NCBI GenBank assembly: GCA_964599655.1
Contig: CAZRGV010000014.1
Location: 1 to 64,000, forward strand
Source: CAZRGV01 sp964599655
Lineage (GTDB): Bacteria; Planctomycetota; Planctomycetia; Isosphaerales; Isosphaeraceae
DNA length: 64,000 bases
Direction: 5' to 3'
Below are positions 55,146-64,000 of this stretch, piece after piece. Under the pieces are notes generated by a model. The model had not been told where the DNA came from, ran no database searches, and worked only from the letters and a program-made list of their open reading frames with translations. The position numbers and the translations under genes are program-made. The stretch's first letter is position 1, and every line of letters starts with the position of its first letter.

Positions 55146-56420
55146 GTGCAAGCATTAAGACTGAAGCGATGCACGCTTCTTTGTTGTCTCGGCGCGACCG
55201 TCGTTTTCGGACTTGCTCCAGCCCGCGCGGAGATCACGCCCGATCCGCTCTTGCCGGTCTCGGGGGGGATCGGTCTCCCTCAACCGGTTCGCGAGAAGCG
55301 AGGCGACCTTAGCGCCCGAGCGATCGTCCTTCGCTGCGGGGAAACCACCGTCGCGATCGTCGCGCTGGACCTGCTTGGGTTCCCTTCCGTCCTGGGCGAC
55401 CGTGTCCGGGCGAACGTGAGCCGCATTCCGGCCGACAACATCCTGATTGGCTCGACCCACACGCATAGCGCGCCCGATTGCTACGCATTTCCGGATGGAA
55501 AAGGTGGCCATACCGGCGACCTTGCCTACATGGACCTCGTTTGCAAGAAAGCGGCCGAGGCGCTGAACGAGGCGATCGACCGGCTCGAACCGGCCTCCAT
55601 CAAGATCGCGACTGGCGAGGCGAAGGGAAAGATCGCGTACAACTACTACGCCCCGGATCTCTACGACCGCCGGATGGGCGTGATTCAGGCGATCAACCCG
55701 AGTGGTAAGGTCGTCGCAACTCTGGTCAATTACGCGATTCATCCCGAGGTTCTCGGAAACGACGCCGGCATCCTGAGCCCCGACCTCATCGGGCCGCTGC
55801 GCGACCGGATTGAGTCACGCGTCGGGGGCATGGCCCTCTTCATGAACGGAGCGCAGGGCGGCATGATCACCGCCGATAACCGAAATCTGGATCAACCACG
55901 AGACCCGCTCCGAGGCTACTGGACCGATTCCCGGACGTGGGAGGAGTGCTTGCGGATCGGCCACCTCATGGCCGACGAGGCCCTCCGCCTGATTGCCGAT
56001 GCCCCGTCTCAGAAGGATCCCACGCTCACCAGCGAGTCCAAAATCGTTCGCTTCCCGGTCGAGTCGGATCTCTTGTGGGCCGTGGTCGTCGGCTCACCCT
56101 TAAAGTATCCACACAACGACGATCGCTCAATCAATACGCGAATCAATCTCGTGAACCTCGGCAACGCCCAGATTTTGACGATACCCGGCGAGGCTCTGCC
56201 AAACATCGGCTTCTACCTCAAGCGAAAGATGCAAGGCGAGCACAACTTTCTCTTCGGCCTGACCAACGACGCCTTCGGCTATATCCTGACCAAGGTCGAT
56301 TTCCACAGCTTCCCGCGATACGACTACGTTTCCAGGACGTCACTCGGAGAGATGACCGGCGAGATTCTGATTGAGAAATCACTTGAGCTTATCCAGGCCG
56401 CTTCGCAAAAGCATCCATAA
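55146..56420 (+). CDS. neutral/alkaline ceramidase-like protein, short form, exported
   Basis: A 424-residue protein starting with GTG at 55146 behind AAGGAG, with signal peptide CTLLCCLGATVVFGLAPARA. It has the neutral-ceramidase N-terminal fold: ARAIVLRCGETTVAIVALDL, NILIGSTHTHSAPDCYAFPD (Zn His-x-His with following Ser), NYAIHPEVLGNDAGILSPDL (Zn His) and MALFMNGAQGGMI, and later QILTIPGEALPNIGFYLKRK. Full ceramidases are 640-780 residues with a C-terminal immunoglobulin-like domain; this protein lacks that domain. Shorter relatives are common in planctomycetes and annotated as hypothetical or ceramidase-like. N-acyl-sphingosine may not be the substrate. Confidence 0.85.
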   Translation: MQALRLKRCTLLCCLGATVVFGLAPARAEITPDPLLPVSGGIGLPQPVREKRGDLSARAIVLRCGETTVAIVALDLLGFPSVLGDRVRANVSRIPADNILIGSTHTHSAPDCYAFPDGKGGHTGDLAYMDLVCKKAAEALNEAIDRLEPASIKIATGEAKGKIAYNYYAPDLYDRRMGVIQAINPSGKVVATLVNYAIHPEVLGNDAGILSPDLIGPLRDRIESRVGGMALFMNGAQGGMITADNRNLDQPRDPLRGYWTDSRTWEECLRIGHLMADEALRLIADAPSQKDPTLTSESKIVRFPVESDLLWAVVVGSPLKYPHNDDRSINTRINLVNLGNAQILTIPGEALPNIGFYLKRKMQGEHNFLFGLTNDAFGYILTKVDFHSFPRYDYVSRTSLGEMTGEILIEKSLELIQAASQKHP

Positions 56421-56531
56421 AATCGATCTGCGCCACCAGGGTGGAGACACGGCCCGGGTGGCGCGGTTGATCGCTCGGACTGGCGGTTCTCGACCGAGAC
56501 CTGCTTTCAAGTCGTCCGCTCGCTTGGAAGT

Positions 56532-58292
56532 TCATTTCGCGGAGAGTCGGAGATAGTCCAGCCCCACGAGATACGCCTTGACGGCCGATGCATTGGCCCC
56601 TTGGAGCGTCAACGTGAGCTGGTGCTTCCCGGCGGCGAGGTTCCTGGTGCCGAGAACGATCTCGCCCGTGGCGATGACTTCCGGGTAATGGTAGAGGTCG
56701 AGGGGCTCACCCAGCGGCTCGCCGTCGAGAGCGAACTGAACGATCCCGAAGTCCCGGGCGCGGGTCAGGGCGAGCGCAACGTCGAAGGACCCCTGAGTCG
56801 GCGCGTCGAACTCCAGTTCCAGACGGTCGCCGGGCTTCGCTCCGATCCAGAGGAGCTGCTGCCCGCCGCTCCAGCGCCCGCTCTGGAAGCCGGTCATGTT
56901 CTGCGGCGTGGCCTTGCCCGACGAGGCAGAGAGCACGGTCAGCGCCTCCGCTTCCAGGGCCCCATCCACACGACCCGTCTTCGGATCGATCGGGGCCTGA
57001 AGGCCGCGCGCTTCGGGTTTCGCGGGGGCCTGATACACCTTGGGCTGTGCGGAACGCCAACGGGATTCATCGACCATTTCTCGGTGTTGCATCAACACAT
57101 GAGCGCCCTTCATGCCGCCCGACGCCAGGTCGAGCAGGCCGTCGCCGTTGATGTCGTACGCGACGAGCTGGCGCCCGATGCCGGACTCGCCATCCGCCTT
57201 GTACGGGACCCAGTCCACGCCCTCGGGGCCGCGGGTCAGGCGGAACCAGTACACGACGGCGCCGGCATCCCACATCGGGCTCTGCTTGTGATGCGAGTAG
57301 TAGGTCTTGCCCGTTACGATGTCCTTGAGCCCGTCGCCGTCGATATCCGCGAGGATCACGGAGTGCGGCTCGCTGAACACGAGCCCGTAGCGATTCTGCG
57401 CGGGCTGGTCGCCCATGATGAGGTGCGGACGGAAGGAGATCGCCTCGCCGTCTCGTATCTGTTCATACCAGGCGAGGCCGAAATCATGCGCCGCGAGGCT
57501 CGTGATCACGTCGTTGTCGCCGTCACCATCGACGTCGTACGCATGAATGTCCGCGCCACCAATGGGAGCGAACGCAACGGGGTGGAAGGCCCATTTCTTG
57601 GAGTCGTCCAGGGATTCCGGCTGCTGGAACCAGCCGTCTTTCTGAAGCACATCGAGGCGTCCGTCGCCGTCCACGTCACCCACGCCCAGGCCGTGTCCGA
57701 AGGGGATGGGCGCCACCTTCTCCGAGATCGCGTGGAAGGTCCACGACTCGAACGGATGCTCCGGGTCGAAGGTCGCGTAGCCGAAGTATCCATCGTTTGT
57801 GCAAACGAGTTCTGGTCTCGCGTCGCCAACGAGATTCGTGAAGTGCGGCGACTCGTTGCAAACCGCGTTGAGCACCTGATGCTTCGTCCAGTGTTTCTGG
57901 AATCCCTCCGAATGGGGATTCTCATACACATAAGCCGGCGTTCCCGGAAAACCGGCGGTCAGCACGTCGTTCCAGCCGTCGCCGTTGACGTCGAAGATCC
58001 AGGCGAAGAAGTGGTCCGCGTACCCTTCCTTGTTCTGGGGCTTGGGCGTGTAGATCTCGTGCCTCTGCCGGAAATCGGGCCCCTCGAACCAGTAGGGCCC
58101 GTACACGACGTCGGCTTTCCCGTCGCGATTCAGGTCGCCGACCCCGATCCCCTCGGAATAGTACACGTCGGTCAGCTCGTGACGCTCGAACGCGTGGATG
58201 ACGAAATCGGCGGCCCAGGAGGTACTCACGGAGCCGGCGATGGCAAGGGCGGCCATCGGCGAGGACTCGCCACGAAGCGCGAGGAAGATCAT
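56532..58292 (-). CDS. exported FG-GAP/VCBS repeat protein
   Basis: A 586-residue exported protein with signal MAALAIAGSVSTSWAADFVI. It has at least six FG-GAP-type calcium loops: GVGDLNRDGKADVVYGPYWF, FDVNGDGWNDVLTAGF, GDVDGDGRLDVLQKDGW, YDVDGDGDNDVITSL, ADIDGDGLKDIVTG and YDINGDGLLDLASGG, forming a seven-bladed integrin-alpha-like propeller. The C-terminal about 120 residues (PGDRLELEFDAPTQGSFDVA, LTLTLQGANASAVKAYLVGL) resemble a carbohydrate-binding or NPCBM-like beta-sandwich. It probably binds a ligand on the cell surface. The alpha/beta hydrolase gene lies 75 bases upstream on the same strand. Confidence 0.88.
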   Translation of the reverse strand: MIFLALRGESSPMAALAIAGSVSTSWAADFVIHAFERHELTDVYYSEGIGVGDLNRDGKADVVYGPYWFEGPDFRQRHEIYTPKPQNKEGYADHFFAWIFDVNGDGWNDVLTAGFPGTPAYVYENPHSEGFQKHWTKHQVLNAVCNESPHFTNLVGDARPELVCTNDGYFGYATFDPEHPFESWTFHAISEKVAPIPFGHGLGVGDVDGDGRLDVLQKDGWFQQPESLDDSKKWAFHPVAFAPIGGADIHAYDVDGDGDNDVITSLAAHDFGLAWYEQIRDGEAISFRPHLIMGDQPAQNRYGLVFSEPHSVILADIDGDGLKDIVTGKTYYSHHKQSPMWDAGAVVYWFRLTRGPEGVDWVPYKADGESGIGRQLVAYDINGDGLLDLASGGMKGAHVLMQHREMVDESRWRSAQPKVYQAPAKPEARGLQAPIDPKTGRVDGALEAEALTVLSASSGKATPQNMTGFQSGRWSGGQQLLWIGAKPGDRLELEFDAPTQGSFDVALALTRARDFGIVQFALDGEPLGEPLDLYHYPEVIATGEIVLGTRNLAAGKHQLTLTLQGANASAVKAYLVGLDYLRLSAK

Positions 58293-58366
58293 CGCTCACA
58301 ATGAGACTCCAGTGCCAATCAGGGTGGGCTTGTCGGGGAGTGGAGTTCGAGTCGACGGTGGTCCGC

Positions 58367-59230
58367 CTATTGCGGTGGACTGAGGATGCCGTTGTCGGCC
58401 ATCCAATCCGCCAGGCGCTGCGGCCAGTCTTTCAACGTCTTCAGTTTTGATCGGTTGCCCATGTTAAATCCATGGCCGCCCTTCGCGAAGATGTGAGCCT
58501 CCACGGGGACCCCGGCGTCCCGGTACTTCTGGAAAAGGCTGGCGATCGTCCGGCCCGCCCCTCGGTCGTCGTTCGCGACCAGGAGAAACGCGGGTGGGGA
58601 GTCCTTCGGAAGGACATCCGGAATGCCGAGCGGGCCCGGATAGATCATGATCTGGAAGTCGGGACGACTGCTGACGCGGTCGATCGGGTCGTCCGCGTTC
58701 GGGTCGCCATCGCCCGGCGTGTAGGCCACCATCGAGGCGACCTCGCCTCCAGCGGAAAAGCCCATGATCCCGATCCGGTCCGGGTCGATGCCCCATTCTT
58801 TCGCCCGGCTCCGCACCAGCCGCATGGCGCGCAAGCCATCTTCGCGGGCGTGCTTCTCGATCGAGTAGGGCGAGCCCTCTTCCCGGCCGAGCCGGTACTT
58901 CAAGGCGAAGGCGGCGACGCCGATGCTGTTCAGGAAACGGGCGGCCTCGACCCCTTCCGCGTTGAAGACGAGCAGGCGATGGCCGCCGCCTGGGCAGATC
59001 ACCACGGCGGCGCCGGTGGCCTTCTCCTTCGGCGGAAGGAAAACCGTGACCGAAGGGTTATGGATGTTGCGGATCCAGTAATCCTTGGCCAGCGGTGCCT
59101 CGTCGCGACGCGACTCAAATCCGGGCGCTCCGTTCGGCCAGAGAGGGATCTCGAGCGGCTCCCCCGCGAACGAGACGGCCGCCGGCCAGAGGAAGAGCGC
59201 GGCGAGAAGAGTTCTTGCGGAAAACGTCAT
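58367..59230 (-). CDS. exported alpha/beta hydrolase (acetylxylan-esterase/BD-FAE-like)
   Basis: A 287-residue esterase. Signal peptide TLLAALFLWPAAVSFAGEPL. The start LEIPLWPNGAPGFESRRDEA and VTVFLPPKEKATGAAVVICP, then PGGGHRLLVFNAEGVEAARF (oxyanion HGGG-like) and GIMGFSAGGEVASMVAYTPG (nucleophile Ser) match the planctomycete/Bacteroidetes family of acetyl-xylan or feruloyl esterases. The catalytic Asp is probably in LLVANDDRGAG and His in FAKGGHGFNMG. Length is normal. It is followed in the operon by the FG-GAP protein and preceded by the DUF1552 gene (24 bases). Confidence 0.88.
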   Translation of the reverse strand: MTFSARTLLAALFLWPAAVSFAGEPLEIPLWPNGAPGFESRRDEAPLAKDYWIRNIHNPSVTVFLPPKEKATGAAVVICPGGGHRLLVFNAEGVEAARFLNSIGVAAFALKYRLGREEGSPYSIEKHAREDGLRAMRLVRSRAKEWGIDPDRIGIMGFSAGGEVASMVAYTPGDGDPNADDPIDRVSSRPDFQIMIYPGPLGIPDVLPKDSPPAFLLVANDDRGAGRTIASLFQKYRDAGVPVEAHIFAKGGHGFNMGNRSKLKTLKDWPQRLADWMADNGILSPPQ

Positions 59231-59254
59231 GGTCTCCAGGCCGAGGGCCCCTCG

Positions 59255-60664
59255 TTAGATGTTGCCGAGACGCCCCGTGGAGTCGCCGAAGCGTTCCAAC
59301 CCCAGGACCCCCAGTCGATCCGCCATCGCGAGGAAGAGGTTCGTCATCGGCACCGAGCCGTGCTTGACGAACCGTCCAGGCGTCAGCGAACCGCCTCCCG
59401 CGCCCGCGAGGAGGACCGGGAGGTTGTCGTGCGTGTGCCGATTGGCGTCGGCGTTGCCACTGCCGTAAACGATCATCGAGTTGTGAAGGAGCGAGTTGCC
59501 GTCGACGTCCTTGGTCGCCTGGAGCTTTTCGAGGAACCTCGCGAATTGCCGGACGTACCAGAGGTCGATGTCCGCGACCTTTTCGATCCACTCGGCATTG
59601 TTCCGGTGGTGGGTCAGGTCGTGATGGCCTTCGAAGATTCCGATCTGTTCGAACGAACGGTTGCTACCGTCGTGGGCCAGCAGCAGCGTCGCGATGCGCG
59701 TCGAGTCGGTCTGGAACGCCAGGACCAGCATGTCGTACATCAACTGGACGTATTCCGTGTAGTCGGAGGGGACACCGAGCGGCGTCTCGACGTCCGGGTC
59801 CGCGACGTCACGGAACTGTTCGGATTTCGTGATGCGTTCCTCGATCTCTCGAACGCCGGTCAGATACTGGTCGAGCTTGCCTCGATCTTCCGGGTTAAGC
59901 CGGCGTTGCATCGAGCGGGCATCCTCGAGCACGAAGTCGAGGACCGACCGCTGCTCCTGCCGGCGACGTTCGAGGCTTGCTCTCCGTTCGCCGGGGGCCC
60001 CGCTGCCGAAAAGGCGTTCAAAGACGAGGCGGGGGTTGCCCTCGGGCGTCATCGGCGTCGTGGCGGAGCTCCACGAGATGTTGTACTGATAGGCGCAGGA
60101 GTAGCCGGAATCACAGGCGCCCGACCTCCGGGCCGACTCGCAGGCCAGTTCTAGCGAGGGGAAACGGGTGAGGTGGCCAACCTGATTGGCCATGATCTGG
60201 TCGATGGAGATGCCCGCGCGGATATCCGTGGCGCTTTTCCTCAGGCGAACTCCTGTCAGGAAGGTTCCGTTGCCTCGCGCATGGTCGCCCGCGCCGTCAG
60301 GACCGCCTTCGGCCGTCTTGTGATCCAGACCACTGACGATCTGGACCAGGCTCCGGCACGATTCCAGAGGCTGAAGCGTTCGGCTGAGCGAAAAATCGGC
60401 CCCTTCGCCGCCCTTCGGCCACCACGACGCCGGAATGGCCCCGTTCGGGAAGTAAACGAACGCCGCGCGGAGCGGTGCGCCGGTGGCCGTCGACGCCAGG
60501 TTGCTGGCGGCTGGTGCCTGAGCCGCGAACAGCCGGGTCGTGCCCAGGGATTGCAACGCGGGGAGAGCCACGCAGGCGCCAAGGCCTCGCAGGAAATGAC
60601 GCCGGCTCAGGCCGATTCGTTGCCGGGTTGCATTCCGCGTATCCTGATAAGATTCTGATCTCAT
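59255..60664 (-). CDS. DUF1552 family protein with Tat signal
   Basis: A 469-residue protein. ATG at 60664 begins a short head and then RIGLSRRHFLRGLGACVALP, a twin-arginine export signal. DUF1552 marks: RAAFVYFPNGAIPASWWPKG, IVSGLDHKTAEGGPDGAGDH, ISIDQIMANQVG, FPSLELACESARRSGACDSG, YSCAYQYNISWSSATTPMTP and VYGSGNADANRHTHDNLPVL. The family has an alkaline-phosphatase-like fold related to DUF1501 and is nearly always next to a DUF1592-type cytochrome gene, as here (56 bases upstream). Its biochemical activity is not known; the pair is thought to be part of an exported degradative or redox system in planctomycetes. Confidence 0.92.
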   Translation of the reverse strand: MRSESYQDTRNATRQRIGLSRRHFLRGLGACVALPALQSLGTTRLFAAQAPAASNLASTATGAPLRAAFVYFPNGAIPASWWPKGGEGADFSLSRTLQPLESCRSLVQIVSGLDHKTAEGGPDGAGDHARGNGTFLTGVRLRKSATDIRAGISIDQIMANQVGHLTRFPSLELACESARRSGACDSGYSCAYQYNISWSSATTPMTPEGNPRLVFERLFGSGAPGERRASLERRRQEQRSVLDFVLEDARSMQRRLNPEDRGKLDQYLTGVREIEERITKSEQFRDVADPDVETPLGVPSDYTEYVQLMYDMLVLAFQTDSTRIATLLLAHDGSNRSFEQIGIFEGHHDLTHHRNNAEWIEKVADIDLWYVRQFARFLEKLQATKDVDGNSLLHNSMIVYGSGNADANRHTHDNLPVLLAGAGGGSLTPGRFVKHGSVPMTNLFLAMADRLGVLGLERFGDSTGRLGNI

Positions 60665-60719
60665 GGCATGCTCCCCATGGGGCGGGTTGGACAAACTCCC
60701 GAAGGGCGTGAAGGTCCGA

Positions 60720-63281
60720 TCAGTTCCGCGAGGTTTCGACGGTGGTTCGCTGGCGTCTCTGGAAGGGCGCGGACTCGATGACTCCCATGAGCAAGGCCGA
60801 CGCGTGCCCCTCCGCCGTTTCGATCCGATCCACCAGCTCATCCACGACGTGCACGTCGCGGTGGTCGAGACCGCGACCAAGCGCGTAAGTGAGCAGCTTT
60901 TCGCTCAGACAGCGATAAAAATCGCGGCGACGCTCGTTCGCCAGGATTTGCTTCAGCTCCCGAACACTGCGGAACTCCTCGCCGGTGATCAGTTTCCCGG
61001 TCGCGTCGATCTCCTGCCCTCGTTCCTGATCGCGCCAGCGTCCAAGCGCGTTGAAATGCTCAAACGCCAGCCCGAGCGGGTCCATGCGATTGTGGCAGGA
61101 GTTGCAGAGCGGCTCGCTTCGGTGGAGTGCCAGGGTCTCCCGCAGAGTCGGAGTCCGTCCGTTGAGCTTCTTGCCAGCCTCTTCCAGGGGAGGGATGTCG
61201 GGAGGCGGCGGAGGCGGGGGAGTGCCCAGGATATTGTCCAAAATGAAGAGGCCGCGCTTCACCGGCGAGGTGCGATCGGGGTTCGAGGTCACCGTCAGCA
61301 AGGTTCCCTGGGTCAGGATACCGCCTCTCGGGCTATCCGGCGGCAGGTCGACCTTGCGCATTTCATTCCCTTTGACCCCCTCGATGCCGTAATACTTGGC
61401 TAACGGCTCGTTCAGGAACGTATAGTCGCAGTCGAGAAGCTCCACGAGGCTTCGGTCTTGCCGCACGATGTACTCGAAGAGCATCTCGGTCTCGCGCCGC
61501 ATCGATCGGCGAAGCTCGCCGGTCAGCTCGAACTGGCGGAAGCGGTCGAAGCCCCGGAAGAACGCGGCGCGGGCCGCACTCAACTCCTTCTTCTCTTCAT
61601 CGGTCAGGCTCTCCGGGGGCTTTCGGGCCAGTTCCCGAAATCGTGCCCGCCGCGTCTCGGCCTCGGGGTCGGGCGGCTCGTCGCGAGAGATCACGGCGAA
61701 CGAGTTGATGATCACCGACTCGACGTCTCTCGCCTGGAGCCATTGCCCCACGAAATGCCGCATGAACTGCTCCGACTTCGGGTCGGCGAGCATCCGACGC
61801 GCCTGGGCTGACAGGTTCTCACGAAGCGTGTGCGTTTCCGCCAGACGGAACAGTTCGTCATCCGGCATGGTCGACCAGAGGAAATACGACAGGCGAGAGG
61901 CGAGAGCATATTCATCGACAAGTGGATACCGTTCCGAGCGAGACGGCTCGACCCCCTCTTCACGGAACAGGAATCGGGGGGACGCCAGCACGGCCGTCAT
62001 CGCCTGGGCGATGCCCGCCTCGAACGTCTGGCCTTGCTGGGAGGAAACACGCTCTGCCAGCGCGACGAGGCGGTCCACGGTCGCGTTGTCCACGGGACGG
62101 CGGAAGGCCCGATTCGCGAACCGACCCAGCAGTTCTCGAGCGTAATCGCGCCTCGCCTCGACGCTCTCGGGCACGGGTTTCGGGAAGAATCGCTCGTAAT
62201 TCGCCGGCCGGACCCAGAAACGTTCGTCCATCGGCCCGCGAATGGTCACCGATTGAAGTCGGATGGCGAGAGAACGGACCTGCTTCTCGTTGGGCGTGAG
62301 CGGCTCGACCTCGATCGCCAGTTCATGGTCGCCCGCCTTCCAGTCCAGGTCGAACTCGTGGTGGAAGGCTCGTCCCTCCTGGCGGCTGAATTCTTCCCGC
62401 AAGAGTTCCTGGCCGTCGGCCTTGAAGAGGAGGCGGCACTTGTTGTAGTCGTTCATCCCATCGACGTATCGTTCTGTGGCCGACAGATCGAGGATCAGCG
62501 CGTAACGGCCATCGTGCTCGACACGGACCTTGTGACTGACCGACGCCGGCTCGTAGTACGACAGCGACAGGGACCGATCGTTGCGTGTCCGGCCTCGGGA
62601 CTCCGACTCCGAGGGCCGAAAGCGCCGGCCCTCGATGGTCTTCTCGGGGGCGACGCCCGAGACGGTCGGCACGGCCTGAGCGATGATCGTCCGAGCCGCG
62701 GCGAGATACTTCTCGAGCAGCAATGGTGAGATCGTGAGGACGTCTCCGATATTGTCGAATCCATGCCCCGTGTCGTCGGGGGGGAATTCGGCGCCTGTGT
62801 CGAAATCCACGCCCATCAGGTCACGGATGGTGTTGCGGTATTCGATGCGGTTGAGCCGGCGAACCGTGACGTGGCCTGGGTCAGGTTGTTTTGGGTCGAT
62901 TCCGAAGGCCTCGAACTTGATCCAATCCGCCAGAAAGCGCTGCTCCTGCTCGGACGGCCTCGGCTTCCCGGCGGGCGGCATGAGTTCGGCTCGGACGTTC
63001 TTGAGGACGGACCACCAGAGCTTGGGATCACGCAGTCGGACTTCGTCCGACTCCAGAGCTTCAAGGTCCAGCCCGCCTTTTTTCGCCCCGTAACCGTGAC
63101 AACCGTAGCAATAATTTTCCAGGATGGGCTGGATGCGTTCCTCGAAGTGCGCCGAAACCGAGTCCGCGGCCCACAACCGGTCGGACGCGGCCAAAAGGAT
63201 CGTGACGAGGATAGCCATCCAGGCGAACGGCGGAGGAACGGAGCTTAACCTGCCTGGTCGAAGCGACGGTCGACTGGCCAT
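60720..63281 (-). CDS. DUF1592/DUF1588/DUF1585 planctomycete cytochrome (PSD-type)
   Basis: An 853-residue exported cytochrome. ATG at 63281 gives signal MAILVTILLAASDRLWAADS; an ATG at 63314 is possible. A cytochrome c motif CYGCHGYGAKKGGLDLEALE (PSD-type CxxCH) lies about residue 60. Then DUF1587 (VRRLNRIEYRNTIRDLMGVD), a carbohydrate-binding-like insert (YALILDLSATERYVDG), DUF1595 (YARELLGRFANRAFRRPVDN), DUF1592 (LVDEYALASRLSYFLWSTMP), DUF1588 (RGGILTQGTLLTVTSNPDRT) with LCNSCHNRMDPLGLAFEHF, and DUF1585 (LKQILANERRRDFYRCLSEK). This is the standard long planctomycete form. It heads the run of exported proteins down to 56532. Confidence 0.93.
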   Translation of the reverse strand: MASRPSLRPGRLSSVPPPFAWMAILVTILLAASDRLWAADSVSAHFEERIQPILENYCYGCHGYGAKKGGLDLEALESDEVRLRDPKLWWSVLKNVRAELMPPAGKPRPSEQEQRFLADWIKFEAFGIDPKQPDPGHVTVRRLNRIEYRNTIRDLMGVDFDTGAEFPPDDTGHGFDNIGDVLTISPLLLEKYLAAARTIIAQAVPTVSGVAPEKTIEGRRFRPSESESRGRTRNDRSLSLSYYEPASVSHKVRVEHDGRYALILDLSATERYVDGMNDYNKCRLLFKADGQELLREEFSRQEGRAFHHEFDLDWKAGDHELAIEVEPLTPNEKQVRSLAIRLQSVTIRGPMDERFWVRPANYERFFPKPVPESVEARRDYARELLGRFANRAFRRPVDNATVDRLVALAERVSSQQGQTFEAGIAQAMTAVLASPRFLFREEGVEPSRSERYPLVDEYALASRLSYFLWSTMPDDELFRLAETHTLRENLSAQARRMLADPKSEQFMRHFVGQWLQARDVESVIINSFAVISRDEPPDPEAETRRARFRELARKPPESLTDEEKKELSAARAAFFRGFDRFRQFELTGELRRSMRRETEMLFEYIVRQDRSLVELLDCDYTFLNEPLAKYYGIEGVKGNEMRKVDLPPDSPRGGILTQGTLLTVTSNPDRTSPVKRGLFILDNILGTPPPPPPPDIPPLEEAGKKLNGRTPTLRETLALHRSEPLCNSCHNRMDPLGLAFEHFNALGRWRDQERGQEIDATGKLITGEEFRSVRELKQILANERRRDFYRCLSEKLLTYALGRGLDHRDVHVVDELVDRIETAEGHASALLMGVIESAPFQRRQRTTVETSRN

Positions 63282-64000
63282 CTCGGACCTCGATACCAAG
63301 AAGAACGCATCCATGACGGAAACCGCCCTCCCGCGGGACCGTATGGCTTGGCGATCGTGTAAAGCGTAACCGAGCGGGGGGGAGAATGCGCCTGTTTTTC
63401 CAGGGAGAGTCCGATCCGGGGCGACTCGAGGGCCTTGGTTCAGTTCGATCCTGGGAGTCGGATCGGATACGGACCATGAGCCTCCGGGTCTGGCACGCCT
63501 CCTCAAAATAGGCGACAGTCGAGGCACCGTCGGCCCTGGAAACCGCAGTGAACTCCCCAATCGTCCCTATCCGCGATCATCCGGCTCCGCCCTTGATTCC
63601 GCGCGTCCTGGAGACCCTACAAGGGATTCGCTGAGAGTTCGACCCTCCTCTCGACGAACTCGGCGATGGACGCCTTCAGGATGCTTCCCAACAGGAGGAC
63701 TCCGGAGTTACAATGAGGTTGTGCGACCCACCGCCGTCGAGGCAAGACGTCTCTCACGCCGTTGAGCCGATCGATCTCAGGAGGAGAGCCAGAATGGTTC
63801 GTACTCCATCGGTTGGAGCACGAGTCTGCCGGTTGCGCCCTCGAATCGTCGAACCCACCAACGCGGACGCCATTCCAACCTCAAGCCCAAGCGATCGCAC
63901 GGCTCGTTCGAACTCGCCTGTTCCGAGAACCAGACAACAATAAATGTCGCACTGTCAACGGCATTGATGAAGGACGGGGATTCCCGCCAATCTGAAATCC
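63282..64000. other. right-end region without convincing gene
   Basis: About 719 bases. Open frames are short. One plus-strand frame, ATG at 63794 to stop at 63943 (49 residues), has a good AGGAGGAGAG ribosome-binding site, but its peptide (VRTPSVGARVCRLRPRIVEP) shows no family features and composition is not clearly coding. No RNA gene or repeat is evident. Confidence 0.4.

Noticed and set aside
56601..60154. Two long plus-strand frames (567 and 560 codons)
   Set aside because: They are the complements of the FG-GAP, hydrolase and DUF1552 genes and have no recognisable motif.
63794..63943. 49-residue plus-strand gene with a good ribosome-binding site
   Set aside because: The peptide has no family features and neighbouring frames look equally open; kept only as a remark.

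Overview
The window reads as chromosome of a GC-rich planctomycete, most likely of the Isosphaeraceae/Gemmatales type. Evidence: a DUF1501 protein at the left edge, a DUF1552 + DUF1592-type cytochrome pair at the right edge, a Pirellula/Verrucomicrobium-type haem-binding domain, many exported enzymes on long signal peptides, WD40 and FG-GAP proteins, NALKHGL-type hypothetical proteins and futalosine-route menaquinone genes. No plasmid, phage, transposon or CRISPR array is visible. The sequence is a draft: two N runs (8151-8171 and 15332-15360) each interrupt a gene and put its two halves in different frames, and two genes look frameshifted at homopolymers.

Layout. 1-10.8 kb: end of a DUF1501 gene, an HNH nuclease, a MycE-like methyltransferase, tRNA-Ala with promoter and terminator, surE, an FKBP lipoprotein, a GT4 glycosyltransferase, an Nramp transporter, an RND/MMPL exporter broken by a gap, a decayed DinB gene and an ABC ATPase. 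10.8-19.4 kb: methyltransferase, S10 carboxypeptidase, ABC-2 permease (probable partner of the ATPase), a GT2-like protein whose 3' end overlaps the permease, a class IV aminotransferase, a repeat-tailed hypothetical protein and a second GT4. 19.4-29.2 kb: two WD40 proteins, exported hypothetical proteins, a VOC protein, an FMN reductase, mqnE, a histidine-rich exported protein and a trypsin-like protease. 29.4-32.8 kb: a UbiA prenyltransferase and a compact arsenic unit (arsR, exported ArsC-like protein, arsM) with a clear promoter/operator. 33-39 kb: Dabb protein, beta-helix protein, methyltransferase, TIM-barrel isomerase, AMP nucleosidase and PIG-L deacetylase.

39.2-50.9 kb holds the most coherent system: a probable hydroxyproline (or hydroxyproline-betaine) catabolic locus. 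On the minus strand are a DHDPS-family deaminase/lyase, an enolase-superfamily enzyme, a 1315-residue exported cytochrome c/LamG/beta-propeller protein, a 4-hydroxyproline epimerase and a D-amino-acid dehydrogenase. Divergent to these are a GntR regulator with two winged-helix domains and, translationally coupled to it, an exported S9 prolyl peptidase. A palindrome sits between the -35 and -10 boxes of the catabolic promoter. A plausible scheme is extracellular peptide cleavage, then epimerisation, oxidation and deamination, with electrons perhaps passing to the cytochrome.

51-64 kb: a small hypothetical gene, tRNA-Val with a strong terminator, a TVP38 membrane protein with a MerA-like flavoprotein, a short ceramidase-like protein, and a minus-strand run of exported proteins (FG-GAP/VCBS repeat, alpha/beta hydrolase, DUF1552, DUF1592-type cytochrome) of the kind planctomycetes carry in many copies. 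The last ~700 bases hold no convincing gene.
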